Source: Chryseobacterium sp. HSC-36S06
GTDB taxonomy: Bacteria; Bacteroidota; Bacteroidia; Flavobacteriales; Weeksellaceae
Assembly (NCBI RefSeq): GCF_024171485.1
Contig: NZ_JALJZX010000003.1
Span: forward strand, 124,001-188,000
Direction: 5' to 3'
Length of the DNA: 64,000 nucleotides
This document shows, one piece after another, positions 14,433 to 23,785 of the stretch. The position numbers and the translations under genes were made by a program. Under the pieces are notes generated by a model. That model saw only the letters and a list, made by a program, of their open reading frames with translations, ran no database searches and had not been told where the DNA came from. Numbering within the stretch: the stretch's first letter is position 1; each line of letters starts with the position of its first letter.

Positions 14433-15743
14433 ATGATCCTAAAAAATAAAATGACTCTGGTAGTCCTGAGTTTGTTTTTTTCCACCGCCAACGCCCAGCT
14501 TACAGAGCGAACCATGACTCTGGAGGAAGTGGTGCAGCTGGCTCTGGAAAACCATACCCAACTTAAACTTTCGAAAGAAAACATACAGATCGCCAGACAG
14601 CAGACCAAAATCGCGGAACTGCAGAAACTGCCTTCTATTACCGCTTCCGCCAACGCGTTTTATCTTGGTGATGCGCTGATTCTGGACAAAGACCTGTCTA
14701 AAGTAGCCACCATCAACATGCCGCATTTCGGCAACACTTACAGTGTGCAGGCTTCTGAGTTGATCTTTAAAGGCGGACTCGTAAAAAAATCCATTGAAAT
14801 CTCAGCACTGCGGGAACAGCTCGCGGAACTCGATCATGAGAAAGATGCGCAGAACATCAAATTTCTGGTGATGTCGACGTATCTGGACATCCAGAAAATC
14901 ATCAACCAGAAAAACGTGTACCTCAACAACCGCAAACTCGCTACGCAGAGGCTGGATAACGTAAAGAAATTTTACAAACAGGGAATGGTGACGCGCAATG
15001 AAATCATCCGCGGGGAACTTTTAATGAAAAATCTGGAACAGGGAATTCTGGTTCTGGACAATAACCGATCCGCGCTGAACTACCAGTTGGCCACCGCCAT
15101 CGGCCTTGCACCCGATGTCCTTATTAAACCTTCCGATTCTTTTAGTGATGCGGGTGAATCCCGGGAACTGCAGTACTATCAGGAGCTGGCGCATCAGAAC
15201 CACCCCGCTCTGAAATCGGCCCAAACCGGCATCGAGATGGCGGGTAAAAACATCGAAATCATCAGAACCGATAAAATGCCCACCATCGCGGCTTTTGGCG
15301 GCTACAGCATGGCCAGACCGGTGACCAGTACAATACCTGCGCAGGATTTCTACACCAATACGTGGCAAACGGGAGTTTCTATCAGCTACAACATCGATAA
15401 CCTGTATAAGACCAAAGAAAAAGAACAGCTCGGAAAGTTTCAGCTGACTCAGGCCAAAGACGTTCTCGTTCTTCAACAGCAGAATCTCGATGTACAGACC
15501 AATGCGGCGTATCTGAAATGGCGGGAAGCACTACAACAGGCAAAGCTCTACAAGGAAAGCGAAGAACTGGCGAATGAAAACTATAAAATCATTGAAGCCA
15601 AATACCTGAACCAACTGGCGCTTCAGGCCGATATGACCGATGCCACGAACGCCAAACTGGAAGCCGAGCTTCAGTACGCCAACAGCGAAATCAACGTGCA
15701 GTACCAGTACTACAATTTAATAAAAACTACAGGAACCTTATAA
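14433..15743 (+). CDS. TolC-like outer membrane efflux protein
   Basis: 436 residues with a signal peptide ending STANAQ. The mature protein is the duplicated helical OEP family: long amphipathic helices with short strands, repeated starts such as LEEVVQLALENHTQLKLSKENI near the N-terminus and the parallel segment YYQELAHQNHPALKSAQTGIEMA near residue 250. Length is usual for the family. It forms the outer membrane channel for the membrane fusion protein and MFS pump encoded directly downstream (12 bp and 0 bp gaps), giving a complete tripartite EmrAB-TolC type exporter. Confidence 0.92.
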   Translation: MILKNKMTLVVLSLFFSTANAQLTERTMTLEEVVQLALENHTQLKLSKENIQIARQQTKIAELQKLPSITASANAFYLGDALILDKDLSKVATINMPHFGNTYSVQASELIFKGGLVKKSIEISALREQLAELDHEKDAQNIKFLVMSTYLDIQKIINQKNVYLNNRKLATQRLDNVKKFYKQGMVTRNEIIRGELLMKNLEQGILVLDNNRSALNYQLATAIGLAPDVLIKPSDSFSDAGESRELQYYQELAHQNHPALKSAQTGIEMAGKNIEIIRTDKMPTIAAFGGYSMARPVTSTIPAQDFYTNTWQTGVSISYNIDNLYKTKEKEQLGKFQLTQAKDVLVLQQQNLDVQTNAAYLKWREALQQAKLYKESEELANENYKIIEAKYLNQLALQADMTDATNAKLEAELQYANSEINVQYQYYNLIKTTGTL

Positions 15744-15755
15744 AAACTACGTAAG

Positions 15756-16907
15756 ATGTCAGAAAAAAATACCGCTACAGAACCTGTTCAGTCAGTAACT
15801 GAAACACAGATTTCCACCACACCGGGTGTGGAAAAAGCGTACACCGCTTCAAAAAAAGCAAAGAAAAAATCCAACCGGGTGAAAACCACCGTCATCAATC
15901 TCCTCGTGTTCGCCGTTGCAGTGGGCGGATTTTATTGGCTGGTTACGAATTATTTCCATTTGAACGAAGATAATTTCACGAACTCTGCGCAGGTAGAAGA
16001 ATTCATCAATCCTGTGAACACAAGGGTGGCGGGATATATCAAAGAGATTAAATATAACGAACACCAGGCCGTAAAAAAAGGTGACACGCTTGTGATTCTG
16101 GATGAAAGGGAAATCCGCACCCAGCTTGCGCAGGCCGAAGCAGCCTACCAGAATGCGCTGGCGTCGAGAAATGTAACCTCATCTGCCGTGAATACAGTTT
16201 CCAATAACGTGAATGTGGCCAATGCCAATATTGCGGGCGCGAAAGCCAGACTGTGGAATGCCGAACAGAATCTGAACCGGTACAGAAACCTTCTGGCTTC
16301 CGAAGCGGTAACCAGACAGCAGTTTGATCAGGTAAAGACAGAATACGATGCCACGCGCGCCGCCTATGAAACCCTCATCAGCCAGAAAAACACCGCATCG
16401 CTTGCCACCGGTGAAACCCGAAGCCGCCTGGGTGTAAATGATGCCGAAATCAAAAGAACCGCTGCCATGCTCGATATGGCAAGAATCAACCTTTCTTACG
16501 CTGTAATCACCGCGCCTTATGACGGGATTATGGGCAGAAGACTCATCAATGAAGGGCAGCTGGTGCAACCCGGACAACAACTGGGAACCATTGTACTGAA
16601 CGGCCAGAAATGGGTGACCGCGAACTTCCTGGAAAGCCAGATGCCCGGTGTGAAAATCGGTGAAAAAATCAATATCACTGTGGATGCTTTGGGCGGAAAA
16701 AAGCTTGTAGGTGAAGTCACAGCCATCTCGGCGGCAACGGGATCCAAATATTCCAATGTTCCGGTGGACAATTCTACAGGAAACTTCGTGAAGGTACAGC
16801 AGCGGATTCCGGTAAGGATTGAGTTTACTTCAGCTAACAAAAAAGAAGATCTGGATCAGCTGCGTGCAGGAATGAACGTGAATGTGACCCTAAATAACAT
16901 CAAATAA
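15756..16907 (+). CDS. HlyD/EmrA-family membrane fusion protein
   Basis: 383 residues. A cytoplasmic lysine-rich N-terminus, one membrane helix (about 47-67, TVINLLVFAVAVGGFYWLV), then a biotinyl-lipoyl-like half motif (VNTRVAGYIKEI...VKKGDTLVILDE), a long coiled-coil hairpin (about 125-245) and the second lipoyl half (ITAPYDGIMGRRLINEGQLVQPGQ). This is the EmrA type, which bridges the inner membrane MFS pump and the outer membrane channel. The stop codon is immediately followed by the start of the MFS gene at 16908, so translation is probably coupled. Confidence 0.93.
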   Translation: MSEKNTATEPVQSVTETQISTTPGVEKAYTASKKAKKKSNRVKTTVINLLVFAVAVGGFYWLVTNYFHLNEDNFTNSAQVEEFINPVNTRVAGYIKEIKYNEHQAVKKGDTLVILDEREIRTQLAQAEAAYQNALASRNVTSSAVNTVSNNVNVANANIAGAKARLWNAEQNLNRYRNLLASEAVTRQQFDQVKTEYDATRAAYETLISQKNTASLATGETRSRLGVNDAEIKRTAAMLDMARINLSYAVITAPYDGIMGRRLINEGQLVQPGQQLGTIVLNGQKWVTANFLESQMPGVKIGEKINITVDALGGKKLVGEVTAISAATGSKYSNVPVDNSTGNFVKVQQRIPVRIEFTSANKKEDLDQLRAGMNVNVTLNNIK

Positions 16908-18518
16908 ATGTCTGATTACAACAAAGGGCTGTTTAAAGACTGGGTTCCCAAACCGGTACAGCTTTTACTCATCCTTATTTTTACCACGCTCATTATGTCC
17001 ATCAATCCTGTGAACACGGGAAACATCAGCCTGATGGTAGGCGATTTGGGCATCATGCCGGAGTTTATGATGATGGCTAATTTCGCATCGTTTATCGGAA
17101 TGGCAACCTCGATGCCTTTGGTTTTACGGGTGAAAATGCGTTTCCGCACTAAGGAGATTATGATTGTCTCGCTGGCAGTAACCGCGCTGCTGTCCTTCGT
17201 GATTGGTACAACGGAAGTCCCTGAAATTATTGTGGCCGCTTCATTCCTTATGGGATTCTTCAAAATGTTCATGATGATGGAATTCATTCTGCCTTTGATG
17301 TTTATTCTGAGTCCGGACGGAAAACGCGGTAAATTTTATGCGGTCTTTTATCCGTTTTCTATTATCGCAGGAAATATTTCAGGATATTATCTGGCCAAAC
17401 TCGCCTACCATACAACCTGGCAATACGCTCATCTGCTGACTGCAGGCATTTGTCTGCTTATGATCCTGATTGTCGTGATCTTCCAGCACAACCAGCGGTT
17501 TGCCCGCAAAATGCCCTTCTCCCAGATCGACTGGCTGAGCACGGTCTTTTTTGCCGCCACTTTTCTCTTCATGTCCTATTTTCTGTCATTCGGCAAGACG
17601 CTGAACTGGTTTGAAGCCGAACATATCCGTATTTCATTCTGGGGAACGCTCATCAGTTTTGTACTGCTCGCCCTGAGGCAGCTTACGCTGAGGAGAAGTT
17701 ATGTTTCATTCGGAATTTTCACCAAAAGCAACGTCCAGAGCGGTCTGCTGATGCTGCTTTTCACCGGTGTATTTCTGGGCGCCGGTTCGTTGCAGAATAC
17801 CTATACTATTGGAATTCTGGGCTATGATATGATAACCAATGCTTCGCTGAATCTGATGATGGTTCCGGGGGTAATTCTGGCTGGAGTGGTTGCATTTTAC
17901 TGGTTTAAAAATGAAAGACCTTTAAAGATGTTTATTTTCTCCGGTTTTGCGGCGTTTTTTCTGAATACCGTGATGATGTACTTTATGATGGTTTCGGAAC
18001 TGAACTACGAAAGCTGGCTGCTGCCTATGATTCTGAAAGGTTACGGTTTAAGTGCGCTCTTTATCGCTGTTTGGTTTTATATTCTGGACAAACTGGAGAT
18101 GGAAGAAATGCTTCAGGCGATTGGGCTTATTCTGGTTTTCCGGAGTTTTGTGGCTACGGCTGTATTTTCCTCATTCTTCTCCTGGTTGCAGTATCAGTTC
18201 CAGTGGCAAAGCGTGAATAATCTCGCCGTCTACATGGACGGCAATCTGATGTCACCGCAAATGGTGCTGTCGGGCTATAAAAATTTACAGCTCAATGCGA
18301 TCCTGGTCGCCAACAAAAAAATATACGGTCTGATTTCGATTGCTGCCATTGGAATGATGATCTATGTGCTTCAGCATCATTTCGGAAAACTGAGATTCAC
18401 AAGATTCCGCTGGACAAAAGCACGCTTCAATGGATCGAAAAGACGGAGACAAGCGAATAAAGAAATCCTTCGGAAACGGGTTGAAGAACTGGAAGATGCT
18501 GCGGGTTCTTTTATGTAA
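16908..18518 (+). CDS. MFS efflux transporter, DHA2/EmrB type
   Basis: 536 residues with about 14 hydrophobic helices, the count of the DHA2 drug:H+ antiporters, and a long basic C-terminal tail (KARFNGSKRRRQ). It lacks a signal peptide. Together with the TolC-like and EmrA-like proteins upstream it makes a tripartite exporter. Substrates cannot be predicted; the AraC regulator upstream probably senses one. The sequence is rich in Met and Phe in the first helices, as in other Bacteroidota members of this subgroup. No terminator is obvious after the stop. Confidence 0.9.
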   Translation: MSDYNKGLFKDWVPKPVQLLLILIFTTLIMSINPVNTGNISLMVGDLGIMPEFMMMANFASFIGMATSMPLVLRVKMRFRTKEIMIVSLAVTALLSFVIGTTEVPEIIVAASFLMGFFKMFMMMEFILPLMFILSPDGKRGKFYAVFYPFSIIAGNISGYYLAKLAYHTTWQYAHLLTAGICLLMILIVVIFQHNQRFARKMPFSQIDWLSTVFFAATFLFMSYFLSFGKTLNWFEAEHIRISFWGTLISFVLLALRQLTLRRSYVSFGIFTKSNVQSGLLMLLFTGVFLGAGSLQNTYTIGILGYDMITNASLNLMMVPGVILAGVVAFYWFKNERPLKMFIFSGFAAFFLNTVMMYFMMVSELNYESWLLPMILKGYGLSALFIAVWFYILDKLEMEEMLQAIGLILVFRSFVATAVFSSFFSWLQYQFQWQSVNNLAVYMDGNLMSPQMVLSGYKNLQLNAILVANKKIYGLISIAAIGMMIYVLQHHFGKLRFTRFRWTKARFNGSKRRRQANKEILRKRVEELEDAAGSFM

Positions 18519-18556
18519 ACTTTAAAAATTCCTGAGTGTTTCTTATCATACATCAA

Positions 18557-18586
18557 TTTGAATGCGCGCGCGATGCAGTAGTTTTG
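18557..18586 (+). promoter_or_regulatory. Promoter of the YceI lipoprotein gene
   Basis: TTTG at 18557-18560 (-33 element) and TAGTTTTG at 18579-18586 (-7 element) are 18 bp apart, a good match to the Bacteroidota promoter. The ATG follows at 18618. Confidence 0.7.
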
Positions 18587-18617
18587 CAGTCAAATTAAAA
18601 CAATCAATTATTTACCA

Positions 18618-19292
18618 ATGAAAAAATTATCAATTTTAGCACTGTCAGCAGTTCTGGTTGCTGTATCATGTAAAGAATCAAAAACCGATACCGTAAACAC
18701 CGCAACTGAACAGGCTGTGGCAGAAACTGCGGGGGAAACACTTACCGTGAACTCCGACAGCACGACTGTGAAGTGGACTGCTTACCACAAAGGAGGCCTT
18801 AACCCAAGATTCGGCACCACCAAAACCACCGGAACATTTGCAGTAGAGAACGGAAACCTTACTTCAGGAAGTCTGGTATCTGACCTTAACTCTCTGACTA
18901 CCGATCCTGCGGCTGTAGATCCTAAACTGAGCGACGGAAAAACTTCTGCTGATCTTGACGGGCACCTTAAAAGTGCAGATTTCTTTGATACCGCAAAATA
19001 TCCAAGTGTGAAATTCGACATCACTAAAGTTGAAGACCTTGCTGCAGGTACCGAAAGCAAAGTGGCAGGCGCCAACAAAACAGTGAGCGGAAACCTTACT
19101 ATTAAAGATCAAACCGTAAACGTAAGCTTCCCTGCAAAAGTGGAGGTTACTGAAAACGGATTAACCCTTGTTTCAAACTTCACCATCAACAGACAGGACT
19201 GGGGACTTGCTTACGGTACTGAAGGAGATCCAAAAGACTGGATGATCTCTCAGGAGGTTGATCTTGAACTTAACGTAGTTGCAGGTAAATAA
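18618..19292 (+). CDS. YceI-family lipoprotein
   Basis: 224 residues. A lipoprotein signal peptide ends VAVSC (Cys18), followed by a Thr/Glu-rich linker. From about residue 40 the protein is a YceI lipocalin-like barrel: VNSDSTTVKWTAYH at the start, the central LKSADFFDTAKYPSVKFDI typical of YceI, then VSGNLTIKDQTVNVSFPA. YceI proteins bind polyisoprenoid lipids in a hydrophobic pocket; the biological role in Bacteroidota is not settled. It is a monocistronic gene with its own promoter and terminator. Confidence 0.92.
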   Translation: MKKLSILALSAVLVAVSCKESKTDTVNTATEQAVAETAGETLTVNSDSTTVKWTAYHKGGLNPRFGTTKTTGTFAVENGNLTSGSLVSDLNSLTTDPAAVDPKLSDGKTSADLDGHLKSADFFDTAKYPSVKFDITKVEDLAAGTESKVAGANKTVSGNLTIKDQTVNVSFPAKVEVTENGLTLVSNFTINRQDWGLAYGTEGDPKDWMISQEVDLELNVVAGK

Positions 19293-19313
19293 TCTCCTGT
19301 TAACCAAAATCAT

Positions 19314-19342
19314 AAAGACCGCTTTTTTGTGGTCTTTTTTTA
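19314..19342 (+). terminator. Intrinsic terminator of the YceI gene
   Basis: Stem AAAGACC/GGTCTTT with a 10-nt loop followed by a T run, 22 bp after the stop codon. Confidence 0.85.
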
Positions 19343-19483
19343 TGGTTTATATTCAGCATCTTGAAGACATTAAGGTACATTAACAGACTATTTTTTAATT
19401 TTTGGTAAAAAATTTGATTACTGTTACGGATAAAATAATCTTTTATTGCAAAAGCAATCAATAACACTAAAAACCTCATTCCA

Positions 19484-19903
19484 ATGGAAAAAGTATCGTT
19501 AAAAAAAGTAGCAGCCATTATGAAAAACCTTGATTTCTGCATGATGGTGACCAAAGACGGGCGCAACACGCTCCACTCCCGCCCCATGAGCAACAACGGA
19601 GAAGTTGAATACGACGGAGATTCGTGGTTTTTTTCGTACCGGGATTCCAACAAAGTCAAACAGATCGAAAACAATCCGATGATTTCACTGATCTTCCAGA
19701 CGGATGATATGACTTTTGTAGACTGCTACGGCATGGCAAGCGTAACAGAAAACCGAAAAATGCTTGAGGAAAAATGGGTAAAAGGTCTTGAAATGTGGTT
19801 TCCGGATGGGATTGAGACCGAAGGCATCTGCCTGATCAAAGTATCGGCTCACCGGATTCAGTTTTGGGGAAAACACGGCGACGGCGAATACAGAACAGAA
19901 TAA
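19484..19903 (+). CDS. Pyridoxamine 5'-phosphate oxidase-like (general stress protein 26-type) protein
   Basis: 139 residues, cytoplasmic. The split-barrel flavin-binding fold is indicated by CMMVTKDGRNTLHSRPM (about 20-37), then WFFSYRDSNKVKQIENNPMISLIF, and the later YGMASV. This is the small PNPOx-like family that includes B. subtilis GS26; members bind FMN or other cofactors and the reaction is generally unknown. It stands alone between the YceI and amylase genes. Confidence 0.85.
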   Translation: MEKVSLKKVAAIMKNLDFCMMVTKDGRNTLHSRPMSNNGEVEYDGDSWFFSYRDSNKVKQIENNPMISLIFQTDDMTFVDCYGMASVTENRKMLEEKWVKGLEMWFPDGIETEGICLIKVSAHRIQFWGKHGDGEYRTE

Positions 19904-20063
19904 TACTCATAAAAACTGATGAATTATGATAAAAAGCAATAACTCCAGAAAGCAATGATACGATAGCGAATAAAAAACTGAAAAGGATATAAAAGAAACT
20001 GCTGCGGTACATAACTTCACATTGGGATGATTTTTGCTCATGCGGTGGTATTAAACTTTAACT

Positions 20064-21557
20064 ATGAATGCGACGATGATTCAGTTTTTCCACTGGTATT
20101 CCGATGGAGACGGTAAATTATATGACGAAGCTGCTAAGGCTGCCGACTATTTGAAGGAACTGGGAATTTCAGCGGTATGGTTTCCGCCAGCATACAAGGC
20201 CGATGGCGGCGGTTATTCCGTAGGTTATGATCCTTATGACCTCTACGATTTAGGTGAATTTGACCAGAAAGGCACCATCCCCACAAAATACGGAACCAGA
20301 GAACAGTACATCGCAGCATGTAATAGACTTCAGGAAAAAGAAATTTCTGTCATCGCCGACATTGTGCTGAACCATAAAGCCGGAGGCGACGAAAAAGAGA
20401 AATTTCACGCCGTAAGAGTAAATCCCGAAAACCGCCAGGAAAATATTTCCGAACCTTTCGAGATTGAAAGCTATACGAAATTTATTTTCCCGGGACGTGG
20501 CGACCAATATTCCGATTTCAAGTGGGATTTCAACTGTTTTTCCGGTGTAGATTATGCTGAAGGCGAAGAACCGGGAATTTTCCAGATTATCCACGATCAC
20601 GGTGACGGCTGGGAAGAAATGATTGATGACGAAAAAGGCAATTACGATTATCTGATGTATAACGACATCGAGCACCGAAACCCTTTCGTGCGGGAAGAAC
20701 TGAACAATTGGGCAGTCTGGTATCATAATCAGATTAAGTTCGACGGCGTCAGGTTGGATGCCGTAAAACACCAGTCTCCAAAATTTTACAAAGAATGGCT
20801 TCAGCTGCTGAGGTCTAACACAGGCAAGAACATTTTTGCCGTTGGTGAATACTGGGCGCCCGGCGAACTGTATTTACTGGAAAAATATATTGAAGCCACT
20901 GAGGGCTGTATGAGTCTGTTCGATTCATCGCTTCAGCATAATTTTCATCAGGCATCACTTGCTGGCGAACATTATGATTTAAGGACGATTTTTGATGAAA
21001 CCCTTACCCAGGCCAATCCGGTTTTATCCGTAACCGTAGTTGATAATCACGATACGCAGCCTCTTCAGGAACTGGAAGCACCCGTAGAATACTGGTTCAA
21101 ACCCCTTGCCTATGCGTTGATTTTACTCAGAGAAAGCGGGTATCCGTGTATATTTTATCCGGATCTTTTCGGAGGTCATTATACCGATAAAGACAAAGAA
21201 GGCAACGACCAGGAAATATTTCTGAATAAGGTTGAAAAGATTGAGGAACTTTTAAAGGCAAGACAGCAGTTTGGGTATGGTGCACAGCGGGATTATTTTG
21301 AGGACGCCAACTGTTTGGGTTGGGTTCGCGAAGGTGATGATGAACATCCGGGTTGTGCAGTGGTTTTAAGCAATAAAGAGGCGTACGAAAAACCCATGGA
21401 AATGGGCTCACAGTATGCCGGCAAAAACTTTTACGATTTCCTCGGCTGGTTTCCTGAGGAGGTGACAATCGATGAAAACGGCTGGGGAGTCTTTCCCGTA
21501 CCGGCCGGAAATGTGAGTGTTTGGGTTCCCAAACCAGATCGCGAAATACATTCCTAA
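20064..21557 (+). CDS. Cytoplasmic alpha-amylase, GH13
   Basis: 497 residues without signal peptide, so intracellular. It starts MNATMIQFFHWYSDGDG, as in the GH13 subfamily 5 amylases. The four conserved GH13 regions are visible: ISVIADIVLNH (about 94-103), FDGVRLDAVKH with the nucleophile Asp232, FAVGEYWAP with the acid/base Glu262, and VVDNHDTQ with Asp330. A C-terminal beta domain follows. It would hydrolyse internal alpha-1,4 links in glycogen or imported maltodextrin. No sugar-transport or other glycan genes lie next to it, so it is likely an independent housekeeping or storage-turnover enzyme. Confidence 0.93.
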   Translation: MNATMIQFFHWYSDGDGKLYDEAAKAADYLKELGISAVWFPPAYKADGGGYSVGYDPYDLYDLGEFDQKGTIPTKYGTREQYIAACNRLQEKEISVIADIVLNHKAGGDEKEKFHAVRVNPENRQENISEPFEIESYTKFIFPGRGDQYSDFKWDFNCFSGVDYAEGEEPGIFQIIHDHGDGWEEMIDDEKGNYDYLMYNDIEHRNPFVREELNNWAVWYHNQIKFDGVRLDAVKHQSPKFYKEWLQLLRSNTGKNIFAVGEYWAPGELYLLEKYIEATEGCMSLFDSSLQHNFHQASLAGEHYDLRTIFDETLTQANPVLSVTVVDNHDTQPLQELEAPVEYWFKPLAYALILLRESGYPCIFYPDLFGGHYTDKDKEGNDQEIFLNKVEKIEELLKARQQFGYGAQRDYFEDANCLGWVREGDDEHPGCAVVLSNKEAYEKPMEMGSQYAGKNFYDFLGWFPEEVTIDENGWGVFPVPAGNVSVWVPKPDREIHS

Positions 21558-21616
21558 AAAGTAGAAATCAGGCAATTTATCGCACCTAAATTAATGGTAC
21601 AATATTATTCTAATTT

Positions 21617-21648
21617 TTGAATTATTAAATATTATTTTACTATTTTTG
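21617..21648 (+). promoter_or_regulatory. Promoter of the radical SAM gene pair
   Basis: TTG at 21617-21619 and TATTTTTG at 21641-21648, separated by 21 bp, fit the -33/-7 pattern. The start codon is at 21672. Confidence 0.6.
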
Positions 21649-21671
21649 TTCTTTAAACTTAACATAATAAA

Positions 21672-22928
21672 ATGAATTTCGAGCGCATTCAGGAAAAACT
21701 GGAAATACTGGCAGACGCTGCAAAGTATGACGTTTCCTGCTCTTCCAGCGGTGGCAACCGGAAAAACAAAGGCGGATTGGGCAACAGTCACGCCTCCGGA
21801 ATTTGCCACACCTATACCGAAGACGGAAGATGTGTTTCGCTGCTTAAAATTCTTCTGACCAACCACTGCATATACGATTGTGCGTACTGTGTTTCCCGCA
21901 AAACCAACGATGTAAAACGCGCCGCTTTTACCGTGGAAGAAGTCGTGGATCTGACCATTAATTTTTACCGCCGGAATTATATCGAAGGTTTATTTTTAAG
22001 TTCCGGGATTTTTAAAGATTCCGACACCACGATGGAAAGATTGGTTCGCGTTGCAAAGAAACTGCGACTCGAACATAATTTCAATGGGTATATTCACCTG
22101 AAATCAATTCCCGGCGCGAGCGACGAACTCATGAAAGAAGCCGGACTTTACGCCGACCGGCTTTCAATCAATATTGAAATTCCTACGGAAAAAGGCCTGA
22201 AACTGTTGGCTCCGGACAAGTCGCATTCAGAAATGCTGAAACCCATGAGTCTGGTAAAAAATGAACTCATTCTATATAAAGAGGAAAAGAAACTCTTCAG
22301 GAAAGTTCCGAAGTTCGCACCGGCAGGGCAATCTACCCAAATGATTGTCGGCGCTACAGATGAAACGGATCTGAAGATTATTAAAGTCGCCAATCATTTC
22401 TATCAGAATTTCAATATGAAACGGGTGTATTACTCAGGATATGTTCCCGTGCTGGAGGACAGCAGGCTGCCGTCGATCTTTTCCCAGGTTCCCATGCAGC
22501 GCGAAAACCGTTTATATCAGGCGGATTGGCTCATGAGATTTTACGGTTTTGAAGCGAATGAAATTCTGGATCCCTCCAACCCCTTTCTTGACCTGGAAAT
22601 CGATCCGAAATTAGCCTGGGCATTGCGGAACCGCGAGAGATTTCCGGTGAACATCAATACTGCGCCGAAGGAAATGATTCTCCGAATCCCGGGAATTGGT
22701 ACGAAATCTACAGGCAAAATATTGATGGCGAGAAGATTTCAGAATCTCAATCTTGAACATCTGAAGAAAATGGGCGTCGCTGTGAACCGGGCCAAATATT
22801 TTGTCGAATTTGAAAGCACCAATATTTTCAACCGTTTTATCGATGAGCAGAATTTCCGGAAAATCATCCTTTCGGGAATGAGTTCGAAATACCAGAATCC
22901 TTTTTCCCAGCAACTTTCGCTTTTCTGA
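21672..22928 (+). CDS. Radical SAM protein of the putative DNA modification/repair family (TIGR03916-like)
   Basis: 418 residues. The [4Fe-4S]/SAM motif is CX3CX2C: CIYDCAYC at Cys66, Cys70, Cys73, preceded by conserved cysteines at CSSSGGN and GICHTY. The C-terminal ~90 residues contain a helix-hairpin-helix segment (INTAPKEMILRIPGIGTKSTGKI), which usually contacts nucleic acid. This matches the family named rSAM_link_UDG, found next to a TIGR03915 protein that is often fused to a uracil-DNA-glycosylase domain. The substrate is not known. Its stop overlaps the start of that partner gene by one base (TGATG), a strong sign of coupled translation and joint function. Confidence 0.88.
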   Translation: MNFERIQEKLEILADAAKYDVSCSSSGGNRKNKGGLGNSHASGICHTYTEDGRCVSLLKILLTNHCIYDCAYCVSRKTNDVKRAAFTVEEVVDLTINFYRRNYIEGLFLSSGIFKDSDTTMERLVRVAKKLRLEHNFNGYIHLKSIPGASDELMKEAGLYADRLSINIEIPTEKGLKLLAPDKSHSEMLKPMSLVKNELILYKEEKKLFRKVPKFAPAGQSTQMIVGATDETDLKIIKVANHFYQNFNMKRVYYSGYVPVLEDSRLPSIFSQVPMQRENRLYQADWLMRFYGFEANEILDPSNPFLDLEIDPKLAWALRNRERFPVNINTAPKEMILRIPGIGTKSTGKILMARRFQNLNLEHLKKMGVAVNRAKYFVEFESTNIFNRFIDEQNFRKIILSGMSSKYQNPFSQQLSLF

Positions 22929-23689
22929 TGACCACTTTAGTCTACGACGGATCTTTTGAAGGTTTGATGACCGCTGTTTTTGAGGTTTTCGAATACAGGT
23001 TTGAACCTGCCGAGATCACAAGTCATGAACATTATTTTGAAGATATTTTTTCAACCTTTCATGAAGTCATCACCAACAGCGAAAAAGCTGACCGCGTCAT
23101 CAAAAAACTCGAAAATGATTTAGGAAAAAGCGGTGTGAAGCAACTTTTGCTCGTGTACCTTTCCGAAAGACCTGATTCCGGGAATTTAATTCTGTCCGCG
23201 GTAAAACAGTCGGTTAAAAATCCGGAAGAAAATATTCTTCAGAATTTTGCAGATACAGATATCATGGAGATTTCTAAAATCTGTAAAAGTATGGGACGTG
23301 AAATTCACCGGCTGCACGCTTTTGTGCGTTTCGAGAAGCTGGAAGACGGAACTTTTTTCGCGAAGATTGAACCCGATTTCAATGTCCTTCCTGTAGGTTT
23401 TAAATTTTTTAAAGACCGTTACGCAGACCAAAAATGGATGATTTATGACCTGAAAAGAAAATTCGGAATCATCTACGATTTAAAAAACACTGAATTCTTC
23501 TATCCGGAACAGGAGCAGTTCAACACTTTGAAAAACCCAGAACTTCTACATCACGAAGAAGAGAAAAAATACCAGAAACTCTGGCAGCGCTATTTCACAA
23601 AAACCAATATTACGGCAAGAAAAAACATGAAACTTCACGTGCAGTATGTCCCAAAACGTTACTGGAAATATCTCACGGAAAAATTTTAA
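22928..23689 (+). CDS. TIGR03915-family putative DNA metabolism protein (DUF4130-like)
   Basis: 253 residues, soluble. It begins TTLVYDGSFEGLMTAVFEVFE, the hallmark of the TIGR03915/DUF4130 family that pairs with the radical SAM protein upstream. Later conserved parts include MGREIHRLHAFVRFEKLEDG and the end YVPKRYWKYLTEKF. In many genomes this domain is followed by a uracil-DNA-glycosylase-like domain; here the protein ends after the DUF4130 part, so the glycosylase domain is absent from this chain. It may still assist the radical SAM enzyme on nucleic acid. The mechanism of the pair is unknown. Confidence 0.88.
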   Translation: MTTLVYDGSFEGLMTAVFEVFEYRFEPAEITSHEHYFEDIFSTFHEVITNSEKADRVIKKLENDLGKSGVKQLLLVYLSERPDSGNLILSAVKQSVKNPEENILQNFADTDIMEISKICKSMGREIHRLHAFVRFEKLEDGTFFAKIEPDFNVLPVGFKFFKDRYADQKWMIYDLKRKFGIIYDLKNTEFFYPEQEQFNTLKNPELLHHEEEKKYQKLWQRYFTKTNITARKNMKLHVQYVPKRYWKYLTEKF

Positions 23690-23741
23690 GAATTAAGAAT
23701 TTTAAGAAAGATTTAATAGAAGACTACTCCACTGTTTTCAG

Positions 23742-23749
23742 TAAATTTG
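23742..23749 (+). promoter_or_regulatory. Promoter -7 box of the alcohol dehydrogenase gene
   Basis: TAAATTTG, 36 bp before the ATG at 23786. It rules out the longer frame from 23747, whose TTG lies inside the box. Confidence 0.65.
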
Positions 23750-23785
23750 ATCTTTCATTACAACAATAAAAAAATTAGAAAAAAC

